64,000 bases of DNA from Deltaproteobacteria bacterium (GTDB lineage: Bacteria; Myxococcota_A; Polyangia; JAAYKL01), in NCBI GenBank assembly GCA_016935665.1, contig JAFGQN010000134.1, positions 1-64,000 of the forward strand, read 5' to 3'. Position numbers and translations under genes: made by a program. Below are positions 17,872-26,732 of the stretch, piece after piece. The first letter of the stretch is position 1; each line of letters starts with the position of its first letter. The notes under the pieces were generated by a model. It ran no database searches. It saw only the letters and a program-made list of their open reading frames with translations, and was not told the DNA's origin.

Positions 17872-20601
17872 CTATCTGTATTCCAGTGCGCCCATATCAA
17901 CGGTTGTGCCAACGATGCGTGACAAGCCGTCGTAATCGTAAGGCAGGACATCGGTGAGCGCGCCATTGCCATTTAGATCAAACACATCCAATGGCAACGC
18001 TGTATTATCTCCTTTATTGAGACATGGGGAGGTTGCCGACAGGGAAAAGCCGGCGCCAATCTCCGGGTCCACTGCAATATTGCCATTCAAATTGTTGCCG
18101 CCAGTAACGCAGGAGTGAGAGATGGAAACGCTGGCGCCGGAAACCTCATCGCCTGTTCCGGTGCCATCCTCTGTCACTGTTTCCCACAAAATGGAATTGA
18201 CCACCGAAACAATCCCCCCCGAAGCCACCGATATATTCGCAGGCAACGCCGGGGAATCCACCTTTGCCCCCACTCGATTGTGAAAAAATGTACTATTCGC
18301 AATATCAACAGATGTCTCGTCACCCATCGCAAATATGGACGCGCCCGTTCCGGCATAATCATCACCGGAATAGACCTGGTTCAGATTAAAAATACAATTG
18401 ACGATATTTATTGAAACATCTGTGAGCGCCAACGCACCACCGCTCATGCCTGTGCCTGGCTCAAAAGAATTGGTCGTGGGTTTGACACCGGTTTTGTTCC
18501 CATGAAAAATCACATTCCACAACTCAACAACCTGGCTACCCGTTCCAACGATATTGGCTGCGCCGCCAGCGCCGGTGCATTTATCGTCTTCGCCTGTATG
18601 ATTGGCGCCAAACTCTCCCCCAATAACCGACAATGCATTTGTATTCACGCTCCATACAGCACCGCCGTCACCACCCGCCGACTGATTTCTGTTGTCTGTA
18701 AAATTCGCAACAAATTCAACGTTGTACAACGACAACTCCGCCAAACTGTTTGCATACACCGCACCGCCACCACCACCAGTGCCCAGCCCACAGGTCACCG
18801 TTGTGGAATCGCCGGACACATCGCTCGTTCCCGATGAATTGTCGTAAAATCTCGAATTCTGAATCCCTATTGAAGACTCTGAACCGTCGGCCGCAATTCC
18901 ACCACCATGCCCACCCACACCGGCTCCGGGACAGGTATGGCTGCGCAACGGGCTGGCGCCGGCCCCTCCCCGACCGGCACGGTTGCTGGCCACATAGCAG
19001 TCATCCATTTTCAGGGAAGAAATTCCCAGACTGTAGATGCCACCACCACGGCCGCCATTGCCTCCCACTCCCGAAACGATGGTGTTCGAATTTCCATCGC
19101 CCCCATCTCCGGTAATATTTTTCAGTAGTTCGCATGTGGTCAGCGTCACATCCGAACTGATCATGTAAATTGCGCCCCCATCTCCTCCATTGCCCCCATT
19201 GGGCACAGGCCCCCCACTGGCGGCATCGGGATCCTCAATCCCCTGCCCACCGTCACCGCCATTGCCCGTGGAATTCTCGCTGAAAACAGTGTGACGAATG
19301 TCGACCTGACTATCATATGCATAAATGGCCCCACCGCCTCCAGCGTTCTCCCCTGCCCTGCCGTTTGAATCCGTTGCCGACCCATCTGCCCCGGCGGCCC
19401 CTGGTCCGGTATGATTGTTTTCAAATACACAGTTACCAATCCCAACCAATGCCGATTCCATGATCATTCCCGCCCCGTAGGCGTCCAGTCCATCTCCATC
19501 GGCGTATCCATCTGAAATAATAAACCCGTCGATGATACTATTGTCACCCGCACGTACCACATGAACCGAGTTATCCGTCTGCAGACCCGATCCGATTTCA
19601 CCGCTCAATATTGATGACGGTGTGGTGTATGATTCCACGGGCGACTGAAGCGGACGATCATCCAGAGACGCTTCGCCTCCGGCAAAACTGCCATACAGGC
19701 GCACCCCCTGGGCCACAACAAAACTGGCATTTCGGTCGTTGTCATCGGGATAGTATGTGCCATCGGCAACGTATACATCGCATCGTCCATATGATTCGGC
19801 CATGCCTTTTGCTTTTTGCAATGCCAAACTTAAAGATCTGTATGCCGTGGTCCAGCTCTTGCCATCCGGCACAGGCACCGTTACAGACCCGTCCACGTAA
19901 ACCACCAGTTGCTCACACGACGTGTCCGTTACCTTGACAAATCCAGGCAGACACGCTTCACAATCCGCCTCCTCATCAAAGTCTCCGGTGCAGCTGTTGC
20001 AATTGCTCTCAACATCCCAATTACCGACACACTGATCACAGTTTTCGCCTCCCCAGTGTGGCATACACTCACATATTGCTGTCGTCGTTGACACATCCGT
20101 ACAACTCATATTCTCGTCACATGCCGTTGCCATTTCCTGCTGAACGTTGCACGAATCGAACCAGTAAACATTACCGGAGACACACTGCGTGTACGCATGA
20201 GAAGAACAAGCCGGCGTTGTGTCTTCCGTGTCTTCCGTGTCTTCCGTGTCTTCCGTGTCTTCCGTGTCTTCCGTGTCTTCCGTGTCTTCAGAATCTTCGG
20301 TTCCGGAATCCGCATCAGACCCGCTGGCGCTGTCTGACGATGAATCCGAAACGCCACTGGCGCTATCCGATGTGTCAGCACCAATCGCTGTCATCGAGTC
20401 CGACCCGTCTGGATTCACCGAATCCACTCCCGAGTCCGACCCATTTTTTAACTTCAAGTCATCAGAAGATACATTCGTATCCTCCGAATCGCGAACGGAC
20501 GTCACACTAAAGTCATCGGTCAACAAACCGCATCCCGTAAAAGTAAAAAATATTAAACTCCATAAAACGGTAAGTCTTGATTTCACATGCATGATCATCA
20601 C
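17872..20601 (-). CDS. Right-handed beta-helix surface lipoprotein with EDT spacer
   Basis: 909 residues. The signal peptide ends in FTFTGC; an internal ATG three codons in (MHVKSR) has AGGTG at better spacing and may be the true start. Residues about 30-130 are an acidic spacer ending in seven perfect EDT tripeptides. Then a Cys-rich EGF/laminin-like part (CECMPHWGGENCDQC), and from about 225 a long beta-helix with Gly-rich turns (GGGGAIYAYDSQVDI, GGAVYA, GGDGGAV). The C terminus VDMGALEYR is the D-[IM]-G-A-[LV]-E tail shared with the two other beta-helix lipoproteins here. Likely surface adhesin or polysaccharide-binding protein; no catalytic residues can be assigned. It lies 41 nt downstream of the TPR protein gene and is probably cotranscribed. 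Confidence 0.85.
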   Translation of the reverse strand: MMIMHVKSRLTVLWSLIFFTFTGCGLLTDDFSVTSVRDSEDTNVSSDDLKLKNGSDSGVDSVNPDGSDSMTAIGADTSDSASGVSDSSSDSASGSDADSGTEDSEDTEDTEDTEDTEDTEDTEDTEDTTPACSSHAYTQCVSGNVYWFDSCNVQQEMATACDENMSCTDVSTTTAICECMPHWGGENCDQCVGNWDVESNCNSCTGDFDEEADCEACLPGFVKVTDTSCEQLVVYVDGSVTVPVPDGKSWTTAYRSLSLALQKAKGMAESYGRCDVYVADGTYYPDDNDRNASFVVAQGVRLYGSFAGGEASLDDRPLQSPVESYTTPSSILSGEIGSGLQTDNSVHVVRAGDNSIIDGFIISDGYADGDGLDAYGAGMIMESALVGIGNCVFENNHTGPGAAGADGSATDSNGRAGENAGGGGAIYAYDSQVDIRHTVFSENSTGNGGDGGQGIEDPDAASGGPVPNGGNGGDGGAIYMISSDVTLTTCELLKNITGDGGDGNSNTIVSGVGGNGGRGGGIYSLGISSLKMDDCYVASNRAGRGGAGASPLRSHTCPGAGVGGHGGGIAADGSESSIGIQNSRFYDNSSGTSDVSGDSTTVTCGLGTGGGGGAVYANSLAELSLYNVEFVANFTDNRNQSAGGDGGAVWSVNTNALSVIGGEFGANHTGEDDKCTGAGGAANIVGTGSQVVELWNVIFHGNKTGVKPTTNSFEPGTGMSGGALALTDVSINIVNCIFNLNQVYSGDDYAGTGASIFAMGDETSVDIANSTFFHNRVGAKVDSPALPANISVASGGIVSVVNSILWETVTEDGTGTGDEVSGASVSISHSCVTGGNNLNGNIAVDPEIGAGFSLSATSPCLNKGDNTALPLDVFDLNGNGALTDVLPYDYDGLSRIVGTTVDMGALEYR
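20222..20284 (-). repeat. 9-bp coding tandem repeat (EDT)
   Basis: Seven perfect contiguous copies of TCTTCCGTG on the plus strand, encoding Glu-Asp-Thr on the minus strand. Perfect identity, including third positions, points to recent slippage expansion. The unit keeps the frame, so this is length variation of a spacer rather than on/off switching. Confidence 0.92.
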
Positions 20602-20642
20602 CTATATCTTTAAATATTCGTGCGGATTGACATCCAAACGCT

Positions 20643-21746
20643 TTAAAACTGAGCCGACAGCACCACACCACCGGAACCAATGCCCACCACCGGCATAACT
20701 GTCGCTGACGATTGCGTTGATTCCCTATGCCGTCGAAGATATACCCATACTCCCACGCCCACAGCCGCTGCAGCGGCCCCGGCGGTCAACAACACAGTGG
20801 ACACCACTTCGCGCCGCTCCAATTTATCGACATCATGTCTATATTTTTCGTCACACGCGGTTCCGTCGCAATTCTTTTTCAAGTCAGAATTCAGCTTCAA
20901 CGCCAGGCCGCCAACAATTGAGCCCGAAATCAACATTCCGGCTCCAGCGCCCAAAGCGGACCAACCCAGAATTTTCAACTTTTTTTGTCGATTCACAGGA
21001 GACGCAGCATCATTTCTCGAGACAGCGTTCAAGCGCACGTCGGCTTCCTGAGCGTTCCCATCATCGGATTCGGTGGTCTCGCCAACATTACCCGCGTCCT
21101 GAACATCCCCAACAACAGGATTTGTCCCTGTTGTACCGTTGTTTCTGTACGCCACAGCAACTTCCTCGCCCCGGCTGATTTTTAACGTTTTATCTATCAA
21201 AACCGCGCCGTCCAACGTAACCAAAACACGGTGCGACAGCCCCGCGCTGATTTTTACGTTTCCAGGGACAGGAGCGACCGCGCGCACGATGTGATCGATT
21301 TCCACAACGCTTCGCTCGGGAACATTGAACTTCAACTGGCCCACCATGCGGTACAGGCGATCCAGTTCCTCCATGACCCAGTCCCGGCGTTCATTTGGCA
21401 CTTCATCTCCACCTTTGGCCAAATACTCCTCAAAAGCCTCATACGCGATACCGTATCGTTTTGTCGCCGCAGCGCACTGACCAATATTGAATAGCAGTTT
21501 CCAATTTGGTTTAAGGCGATTCGCTTCCATGAACTGCTGCAACGCCAGCTCAAAATTCTCAACGTTGAAATTCTCAGTGCCCTGCTGGAAAAGCACCTTG
21601 TGCCGCGGTTCGCCCTCATTATTTCCGCCGGCTCCAGCGTTGACTGCCATGACGGGAACTGCTGTCAACAGCATGCACGCTACAAAAATGCGCAATGAAT
21701 TACCCCGCTTATTTTCGTTTGGATTGAACTCTTTTCTGGGCAGCAT
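20643..21746 (-). CDS. TPR and PEGA-like membrane protein (myxobacterial type)
   Basis: 367 residues. N-terminal signal/anchor helix (FVACMLLTAVPVMA), a short TPR-like helical repeat (LFQQGTENFNVENFELALQQF, FNIGQCAAATKRYGIAYEAF, about 50-110), a PEGA-like beta domain (about 125-200, VKISAGLSHRVLVTLDG), a low-complexity acidic linker, and two C-terminal hydrophobic helices flanking a small loop with C-DGTAC-D. The order TPR / PEGA / two helices with a short Cys loop is frequent in Myxococcota proteins of unknown function. It lies between two beta-helix lipoprotein genes on the same strand. GAGG sits 4 nt before the ATG. Confidence 0.75.
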   Translation of the reverse strand: MLPRKEFNPNENKRGNSLRIFVACMLLTAVPVMAVNAGAGGNNEGEPRHKVLFQQGTENFNVENFELALQQFMEANRLKPNWKLLFNIGQCAAATKRYGIAYEAFEEYLAKGGDEVPNERRDWVMEELDRLYRMVGQLKFNVPERSVVEIDHIVRAVAPVPGNVKISAGLSHRVLVTLDGAVLIDKTLKISRGEEVAVAYRNNGTTGTNPVVGDVQDAGNVGETTESDDGNAQEADVRLNAVSRNDAASPVNRQKKLKILGWSALGAGAGMLISGSIVGGLALKLNSDLKKNCDGTACDEKYRHDVDKLERREVVSTVLLTAGAAAAAVGVGVWVYLRRHRESTQSSATVMPVVGIGSGGVVLSAQF

Positions 21747-21974
21747 TTAACCTCACCTAGTAAAACCGATTTGTATCCTGCCAATGAAACCCCGCTTGTC
21801 ACGAGGGCATTGCTGTCGGATGAAATACATCGCATTATCATATTGCAACCGCAATATCATATTCTTTTTGCGCGAAATATCACAGATTAAAGTGTGGGTT
21901 TCAATTAATACGGCGAACTGTACTTTCTCGGAACGCGGATGTTTTTGAAATGACAGGAAAATCAATACCGTGAA
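21747..21974. other. Intergenic, no feature supported
   Basis: 228 AT-rich bases upstream of the TPR gene. A promoter for the minus-strand pair 21746-17872 is likely here, but I cannot identify convincing hexamers or a terminator for the beta-helix gene that ends at 21975. Confidence 0.5.
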
Positions 21975-23558
21975 CTAAATGAAAGACAACGCCTCCACGG
22001 CGCCGATATCCGTGTAATTGATAACGCCTGCGCCCGTATTGGGGATTTCGGATATATCGATTCGGGGATTGCCAACCAGATCGGATTGAGGCGCAACGTC
22101 GCCATTACCCGCATCAATGCAGGGAGAATTTTCATCCAACACATACAATAAGGTTTTCATAGCCAGCGTATCGGCCAGAGACACCGGCTCCAACAGCGGA
22201 TCCGCACTCGTGTTTGAATCCACGCCGATCCAATTCTTTATGACACTGCTGAAAATCTCTGCTTCTTCCACCAGTGGAAACGCGGTTTCCGTATCGGTCC
22301 AGACAATGCTGTTGGTTATCCGACCATCAGCAAGTGAAAGAGTTGCGCTCAGATAGGTATCCATATTGTTGTAAAACGTACAATTGACAATCGTCTGCGT
22401 CATGGTAACGCCCTCAAACCCTTTTGCCTCGATGCTGCTGCCGCCCTTCGCCAGATTGCCAACAAAGAAAGAACTGACGACGTCCAAAGACTGGTTGGCA
22501 GGTGAATACGGTTGACCCGGCCGCACATTCCAACTATCGATTTTTACTGCTCCGCCATACGCGTCAGCACGATTGCTGGACAATATGGAATTATGAATCA
22601 CCAAACCGGCAGCGTCCCTTTTAAGAATAGCGCCCCCATCCATCCAAGCCGAATTGTCGTGAAAAATGCAATGGTCAATGGTCGTCGTCCCCCCGGTCAG
22701 GGCCACCGCACCACCCAGTTTTGCATGATTGTCCTCAAATACAGAGTATGAGATCTCCGCGTTTCCCCCTTCCACATACACGGCACCGCCCATGAGGGAA
22801 CTCCTGCCGCCATTGGAAACAAAGTAACAGTTTGAAATCGCAACTCCCGCGCCATGAGCCCAGATGGCGGCGCCCCCCGCAGGCATTGCCCCTTCGTTTA
22901 CTATCACGTGGTTGCCAGCGAAAAGGAATCCATCAATCCGGGCATTCCCTTCGACTTCAATCGATCGCTGATTATCAATTCTATCCAGTCTCGAAAGCGA
23001 TGCAAATGCGGCCTCTCGACTCATCCCTATGGCAGGACGCTCCTTAACAAACCAGCGTTCGTCCGGAGATGCTTCCGTTCCGGCAAATCCACCAAAAAGG
23101 TTCACTTTGTTTCGAAGCCGAATGGTCGGTAAATTGCCCCTGTTGTCGGCCGTTGAGACGTAATCCTGAGGTGGAAGAGGTGGAGTTGTCGGCACGCCGC
23201 CGACCTCTATTGCCGAGTCAGAATATGGGAGGCGCCCCGCAACCCACACGTCACACTGAGTAATGGACTCGCAGGCGGCCATGGTGCAGTGGGCCTTGTT
23301 GATTGCCGGTTGAATATGACGCAGTGCCGTTTTCCAGCTGCGACCATTGGCCCTGTCGGTGCCGGTGTCATTTACATAATATCGGCACACCTGAGGGCAG
23401 GATGGCTCTGACTCACAGGTCATCGCATCAGTTGAACCACTGTAATTGGGATCGGTATTTATAATATCTTCTCCATCCACGCAGCCGGCGCCGGTAAAGA
23501 CGACTGCCATGGACAATATCATGACCACGAGTGCTTTGCAGATTGTTATCCTTATCAT
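21975..23558 (-). CDS. Right-handed beta-helix lipoprotein
   Basis: 527 residues. The signal peptide ends in FTGAGC. After a Cys-rich linker the segment YYVNDTGTDRANGRSWKTALRHIQPAI is the usual entry strand of pectate-lyase-like beta-helix proteins. Helical coils follow from about 150 to 450 with repeating short strands (GAGVAISNCYF, GGAVYVEGG, GGAVALTGGTTTIDHCIFHDN, GGAILKRDAAGLVIHNSILS). The C terminus NYTDIGAVEAL carries the same D-I-G-A-V-E tail as its neighbours. AAGGTGG precedes the ATG. No lyase Asp/Arg catalytic set is clear, so binding or adhesion is as likely as enzyme activity. It is divergent from the ECF sigma gene (187 bp between them). Confidence 0.85.
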   Translation of the reverse strand: MIRITICKALVVMILSMAVVFTGAGCVDGEDIINTDPNYSGSTDAMTCESEPSCPQVCRYYVNDTGTDRANGRSWKTALRHIQPAINKAHCTMAACESITQCDVWVAGRLPYSDSAIEVGGVPTTPPLPPQDYVSTADNRGNLPTIRLRNKVNLFGGFAGTEASPDERWFVKERPAIGMSREAAFASLSRLDRIDNQRSIEVEGNARIDGFLFAGNHVIVNEGAMPAGGAAIWAHGAGVAISNCYFVSNGGRSSLMGGAVYVEGGNAEISYSVFEDNHAKLGGAVALTGGTTTIDHCIFHDNSAWMDGGAILKRDAAGLVIHNSILSSNRADAYGGAVKIDSWNVRPGQPYSPANQSLDVVSSFFVGNLAKGGSSIEAKGFEGVTMTQTIVNCTFYNNMDTYLSATLSLADGRITNSIVWTDTETAFPLVEEAEIFSSVIKNWIGVDSNTSADPLLEPVSLADTLAMKTLLYVLDENSPCIDAGNGDVAPQSDLVGNPRIDISEIPNTGAGVINYTDIGAVEALSFI

Positions 23559-23745
23559 TTTCCACCTTCTATTTCTTTAAGGAACAATGTATCCAGGTTT
23601 TCCTTTGTTGGTTACTTGTTCGATTTAGCAGTTACAGGCGCGCCAGGTTCGTTCACCTGGAAGTGCGCAGTTTTGGCCCCAATTAGCTCATTAAAAAAAA
23701 TAAAAAAAATTTGAGCTCATTTGCCCCGCAAAATGGCACCAATGA

Positions 23746-24300
23746 ATGAATATGCAGCATGCAACGCAACATACGCCATGTGAGAATGGTGACAGGGAAA
23801 TAGTCCGTCGAATTCGCATGGGAGACGAATTCGCTGTTTCAGAAATGTACCGCAAGTATGCGCGATACGTGGCGGCAATCGCATATCGTCTGATGGGAAA
23901 CGACACGGATTTAGACGACATTGTCCAGGACACTTTTGTGTCCGCAGTGCAAAGCATCGGCGGTATCAAGGATTCCACAGTATTGAAAACCTGGATTGGC
24001 ACAATTGCATTTCGAAACACCAGTCGTTACGTAATGATGCGTCAAAAACAAAAACGCCTCGCCGAAGAAAAGATGCATACATGGGCCGATTTCACAGCAC
24101 CCGGCCATTCAGTCAGCATTGAGGTTGAGGAACTGATGTCCCGGATTCCATATAAATACAGGGCTCCATGGATTCTCTCAAGGGTAATGGATATGAATCT
24201 GGCTGAAACCAGTGAAGTATGCAATTGTTCAGTGGCCACCACCAAACGACGCATTGGCAAGGCCGACACGCTGATTCGGAGGATGCGCGATGATTTCTGA
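23746..24300 (+). CDS. ECF-type RNA polymerase sigma factor
   Basis: 184 residues. Region 2 (YRKYARYVAAIAYRLMGN, then DLDDIVQDTFVSAVQSI) and region 4 (SRIPYKYRAPWILSRVMDMN, then VATTKRRIGKADTLIRRMR) are present with a short linker and no region 3, defining an ECF sigma. The start is uncertain: the ATG at 23746 lacks a good ribosome site and lies in a cluster of ATGs. The next gene overlaps by 11 nt and encodes a FecR-like protein, so this is a sigma/anti-sigma pair. The 187-bp divergent interval towards the beta-helix lipoprotein is a natural place for its own target promoter. Confidence 0.9.
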   Translation: MNMQHATQHTPCENGDREIVRRIRMGDEFAVSEMYRKYARYVAAIAYRLMGNDTDLDDIVQDTFVSAVQSIGGIKDSTVLKTWIGTIAFRNTSRYVMMRQKQKRLAEEKMHTWADFTAPGHSVSIEVEELMSRIPYKYRAPWILSRVMDMNLAETSEVCNCSVATTKRRIGKADTLIRRMRDDF

Positions 24301-25501
24301 AAATCGACAACAACAGCTGTCCGAGATACTTCGTAGCGATCCGGTCCCCTGGGATGACCTTCGGGAACGTCGTGTTCTGGGTGAAATTCAGCAGCAACTT
24401 ATCCAGTGCAATGTTCGCCCAACGTCCCGTTTTGACACGCGTTTATTGCCTTTCCCGGCACTGGCCGCAGTGGCTGCGTTTCTGTTGCTGGGGCTTGGTG
24501 CGCTTTTGGGCGCCTATTTTTTCTCAGCAAAGCCCTCTCATCCCGTACCGGCCAATCAAACCACGCACAGTACCTCTCAAAACGCCACGCCAGACACCTC
24601 CGTCGTTGAGATAGAAGATATAGGAGAAGCGACCTTGTCAAAGGGAGCTAAAATCGCATTTGAAAAGAAATTTAAAAACGAAATTCGTTTCAGACAGAGC
24701 GCCGGTCGGATTCATTACAGCATTGTGCCCCAGCACAACAGAACGCTTGTTGTTCATGTTCAACAAATTGAAGTAAGGGTGGTGGGTACCGCGTTTGACA
24801 TTGAAATCACGCGGGATTCCGTGTCGGTCGATGTTGTTCATGGCACTGTACTTGTAACAGCCGAAAATAAACGCCTGCGTCTGAATGCCGGTGAACGATT
24901 TGACTCCAAATCATTTTCAAAAAACATGCACACCCCAAACAGCGATAATCATCGAATGGAGAAAATGCTGTCCCAACAGGTGGTCGACGATGCAGCGACA
25001 GCTCCCAGCAAGGGAGGACCTAAAAAGCCCGCTTCGGTGAGCCACGAATTTAATCAGGATGCGTCTAAAAATATCAAAAACGCATATCCGCAGACAACCA
25101 CCGCTGATATATCCCCCCCCACAACACCCGACGAATCTGATGTGACCCGCATTTTAAAAGAAGTGGATAAAGCGCGCCGAATTGGCAATTTGAACGACGC
25201 GGGGGCGTTGCTGCGACAGTTGATTCGAACACACCCGAGACATGCCGATATTCCAATCTGGTACTTTACTCTGGGAAATGTAACCTTTGCTTCCGGGCAA
25301 TATCGGGCGGCAACCCAGGCATATCATACGTACCTGCAAAAAGCGCCAGGAGGCGTTCTGGCCGAAGATGCCATCGCTGCCATCGCAGATGCCTTTTCAC
25401 ATCAGGGCGATGGAAACGCCGCGTCGAAAGCAGCGAAGGATTATTTGGAAAAATATCCTGTTGGAGTTCACGCCGCGAGAATGAAAGCAATTTCCAAATG
25501 A
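24290..25501 (+). CDS. FecR-like regulator with C-terminal TPRs
   Basis: 403 residues. Cytoplasmic N-terminal part (1-55), one membrane helix (FPALAAVAAFLLLGLGALLGAYFF, about 55-78), then a periplasmic FecR domain (about 110-205: LSKGAKIAF, RTLVVHVQQIEVRVVGTAFDIEI, VHGTVLV, LNAGERF). The Pro/Ser-rich linker leads to TPR repeats (about 285-400) resembling YbgF/BamD-type periplasmic TPRs (WYFTLGNVTFASGQYRAATQAY). It probably senses an envelope signal and controls the ECF sigma encoded 11 nt overlapping upstream. The 3' end overlaps the next gene by 4 nt (ATGA). Confidence 0.88.
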   Translation: MISENRQQQLSEILRSDPVPWDDLRERRVLGEIQQQLIQCNVRPTSRFDTRLLPFPALAAVAAFLLLGLGALLGAYFFSAKPSHPVPANQTTHSTSQNATPDTSVVEIEDIGEATLSKGAKIAFEKKFKNEIRFRQSAGRIHYSIVPQHNRTLVVHVQQIEVRVVGTAFDIEITRDSVSVDVVHGTVLVTAENKRLRLNAGERFDSKSFSKNMHTPNSDNHRMEKMLSQQVVDDAATAPSKGGPKKPASVSHEFNQDASKNIKNAYPQTTTADISPPTTPDESDVTRILKEVDKARRIGNLNDAGALLRQLIRTHPRHADIPIWYFTLGNVTFASGQYRAATQAYHTYLQKAPGGVLAEDAIAAIADAFSHQGDGNAASKAAKDYLEKYPVGVHAARMKAISK

Positions 25502-26481
25502 ACCGATACGGCTGTAATTTTTTTTTTCTCAGTTTGGTGTGGACCGTGCTGCTATCCACTGCTTTTTCAATTCCTGCTCACGCGTTCGTGCACTCCGATA
25601 GCTGCACGCAGCTGAATACGGAGCTTATCCGCCAGCTAGCCACTATCGAATTGCAGGCGCCAGAGGAACCGCCGCTGCAAATGGAAGGGATGCGCGTGGA
25701 GCTGATGTGCGATGCGGATACAGATGATGTGCGCATATCAGTGTGGGATCCCGTTACTCAAAAACAAATGCAGCGAACTGTTAAAATTGCTGCGGCTCAG
25801 GCAACTGAACGAGCCATCGCCCTGGTCATCTCCCAACTGTACAAAGCGTCGTGGTCGGAGTTACTGATTTCATCAGAGGAAACCGCCCCGGTTTCTGCGG
25901 CGTCTCCCACAGACGTGGTCACCGCAACGACGGTCGCCCGGCGGACGTTCCTGGACAAACCGAATACGTGGAATGTTTCCATTGGTGCGGGGATGCGTCG
26001 GCGATTCGCGGGTATTGAAAAAAATGGACTTCATACTCAACTGGGACTTGGACGCATCCTGAAAGAACGCTGGATTCCAGGCATCTATGTTCAATTCGAC
26101 ATGGGGGAGCCCGAAGTCCAATTGGGCGCGGTACAATTTTTCAACTGGGCTGTTGGGGCTGAATGTGCCATTCAGTTTCGTCCTTTATCACGACTGGCCA
26201 TCAATGCAGGTATCGCCGCAGCTGCCACGTGGTCTATTCTGGCTGGGCGAGTGGACAGAGATGGGTTGGTCAACTCCACCACGTCCGGGATTTCTGGCGA
26301 AGGCATTCTTTTTGCTGGTCCCGCACTTCGATTAGGGGATCTGTTTTTCCGTTTGCAGATCGACGCCGGATACGCCATTAAAAACCCCATTGCCCATGTC
26401 GGCAACGGCGAAACGTTTACGCTGGGCGGCTTTTTTTTGGGAATTTCTCTCCGGATCTTCTACGGATTTTCCAAAGACTAG
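25498..26481 (+). CDS. Outer-membrane-like protein of the ECF/FecR operon
   Basis: 327 residues with a signal peptide cleaved near AHA-FVHS. The N-terminal half is a soluble alpha/beta-like domain (VELMCDADTDDVRISVWDP). The C-terminal half (about 155-327) has alternating amphipathic strands with Gly/aromatic ends (WNVSIGAGMRRRF, WIPGIYVQFDMGEP, FFRLQIDAGYAI, LGGFFLGISLRIFYGF), consistent with a small beta barrel. It ends in FSKD rather than the usual aromatic. Third gene of the sigma/FecR operon, overlapping its predecessor by 4 nt, so it is a likely signal input or output component. Confidence 0.7.
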   Translation: MNRYGCNFFFLSLVWTVLLSTAFSIPAHAFVHSDSCTQLNTELIRQLATIELQAPEEPPLQMEGMRVELMCDADTDDVRISVWDPVTQKQMQRTVKIAAAQATERAIALVISQLYKASWSELLISSEETAPVSAASPTDVVTATTVARRTFLDKPNTWNVSIGAGMRRRFAGIEKNGLHTQLGLGRILKERWIPGIYVQFDMGEPEVQLGAVQFFNWAVGAECAIQFRPLSRLAINAGIAAAATWSILAGRVDRDGLVNSTTSGISGEGILFAGPALRLGDLFFRLQIDAGYAIKNPIAHVGNGETFTLGGFFLGISLRIFYGFSKD

Positions 26482-26732
26482 AGTTCATCTCCAAACCTGA
26501 CCATTCCCCTTTTCGACATTTAGTTATTGAATATCGGAATTTGGTAATTTCACTCAGTTGCATCAGACGACTGATACGTTTGAACCCTGCCGCGCTCTCA
26601 GATGCTCACCGGGTATGTAAAAAATTTCTATTATTGAGCTTTTCGCCAATTTAAGGTACTTAATGTAAACGGGAGCTAAAACGTTTTACCTGTGTTATAG
26701 ATATATTTTTTAGTTCTTCAAGAGGTGATCAA
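26482..26732. other. Intergenic, GH5 leader
   Basis: 251 bases, AT-rich in the last 130. AGAGGTGATCAA immediately precedes the ATG of the GH5 gene and is a good ribosome site. TATAGATAT at about 26697-26705 could be part of a -10 element, but no matching -35 at 17 bp is convincing. No terminator is seen after the ECF operon. Confidence 0.4.

Noticed and set aside
20058-20698. Plus-strand Ser/Val/Cys-rich frames opposite the beta-helix lipoprotein
   Set aside because: Antisense of the EDT repeat and of the spacer; periodicity comes from the 9-bp unit and no ribosome site exists.
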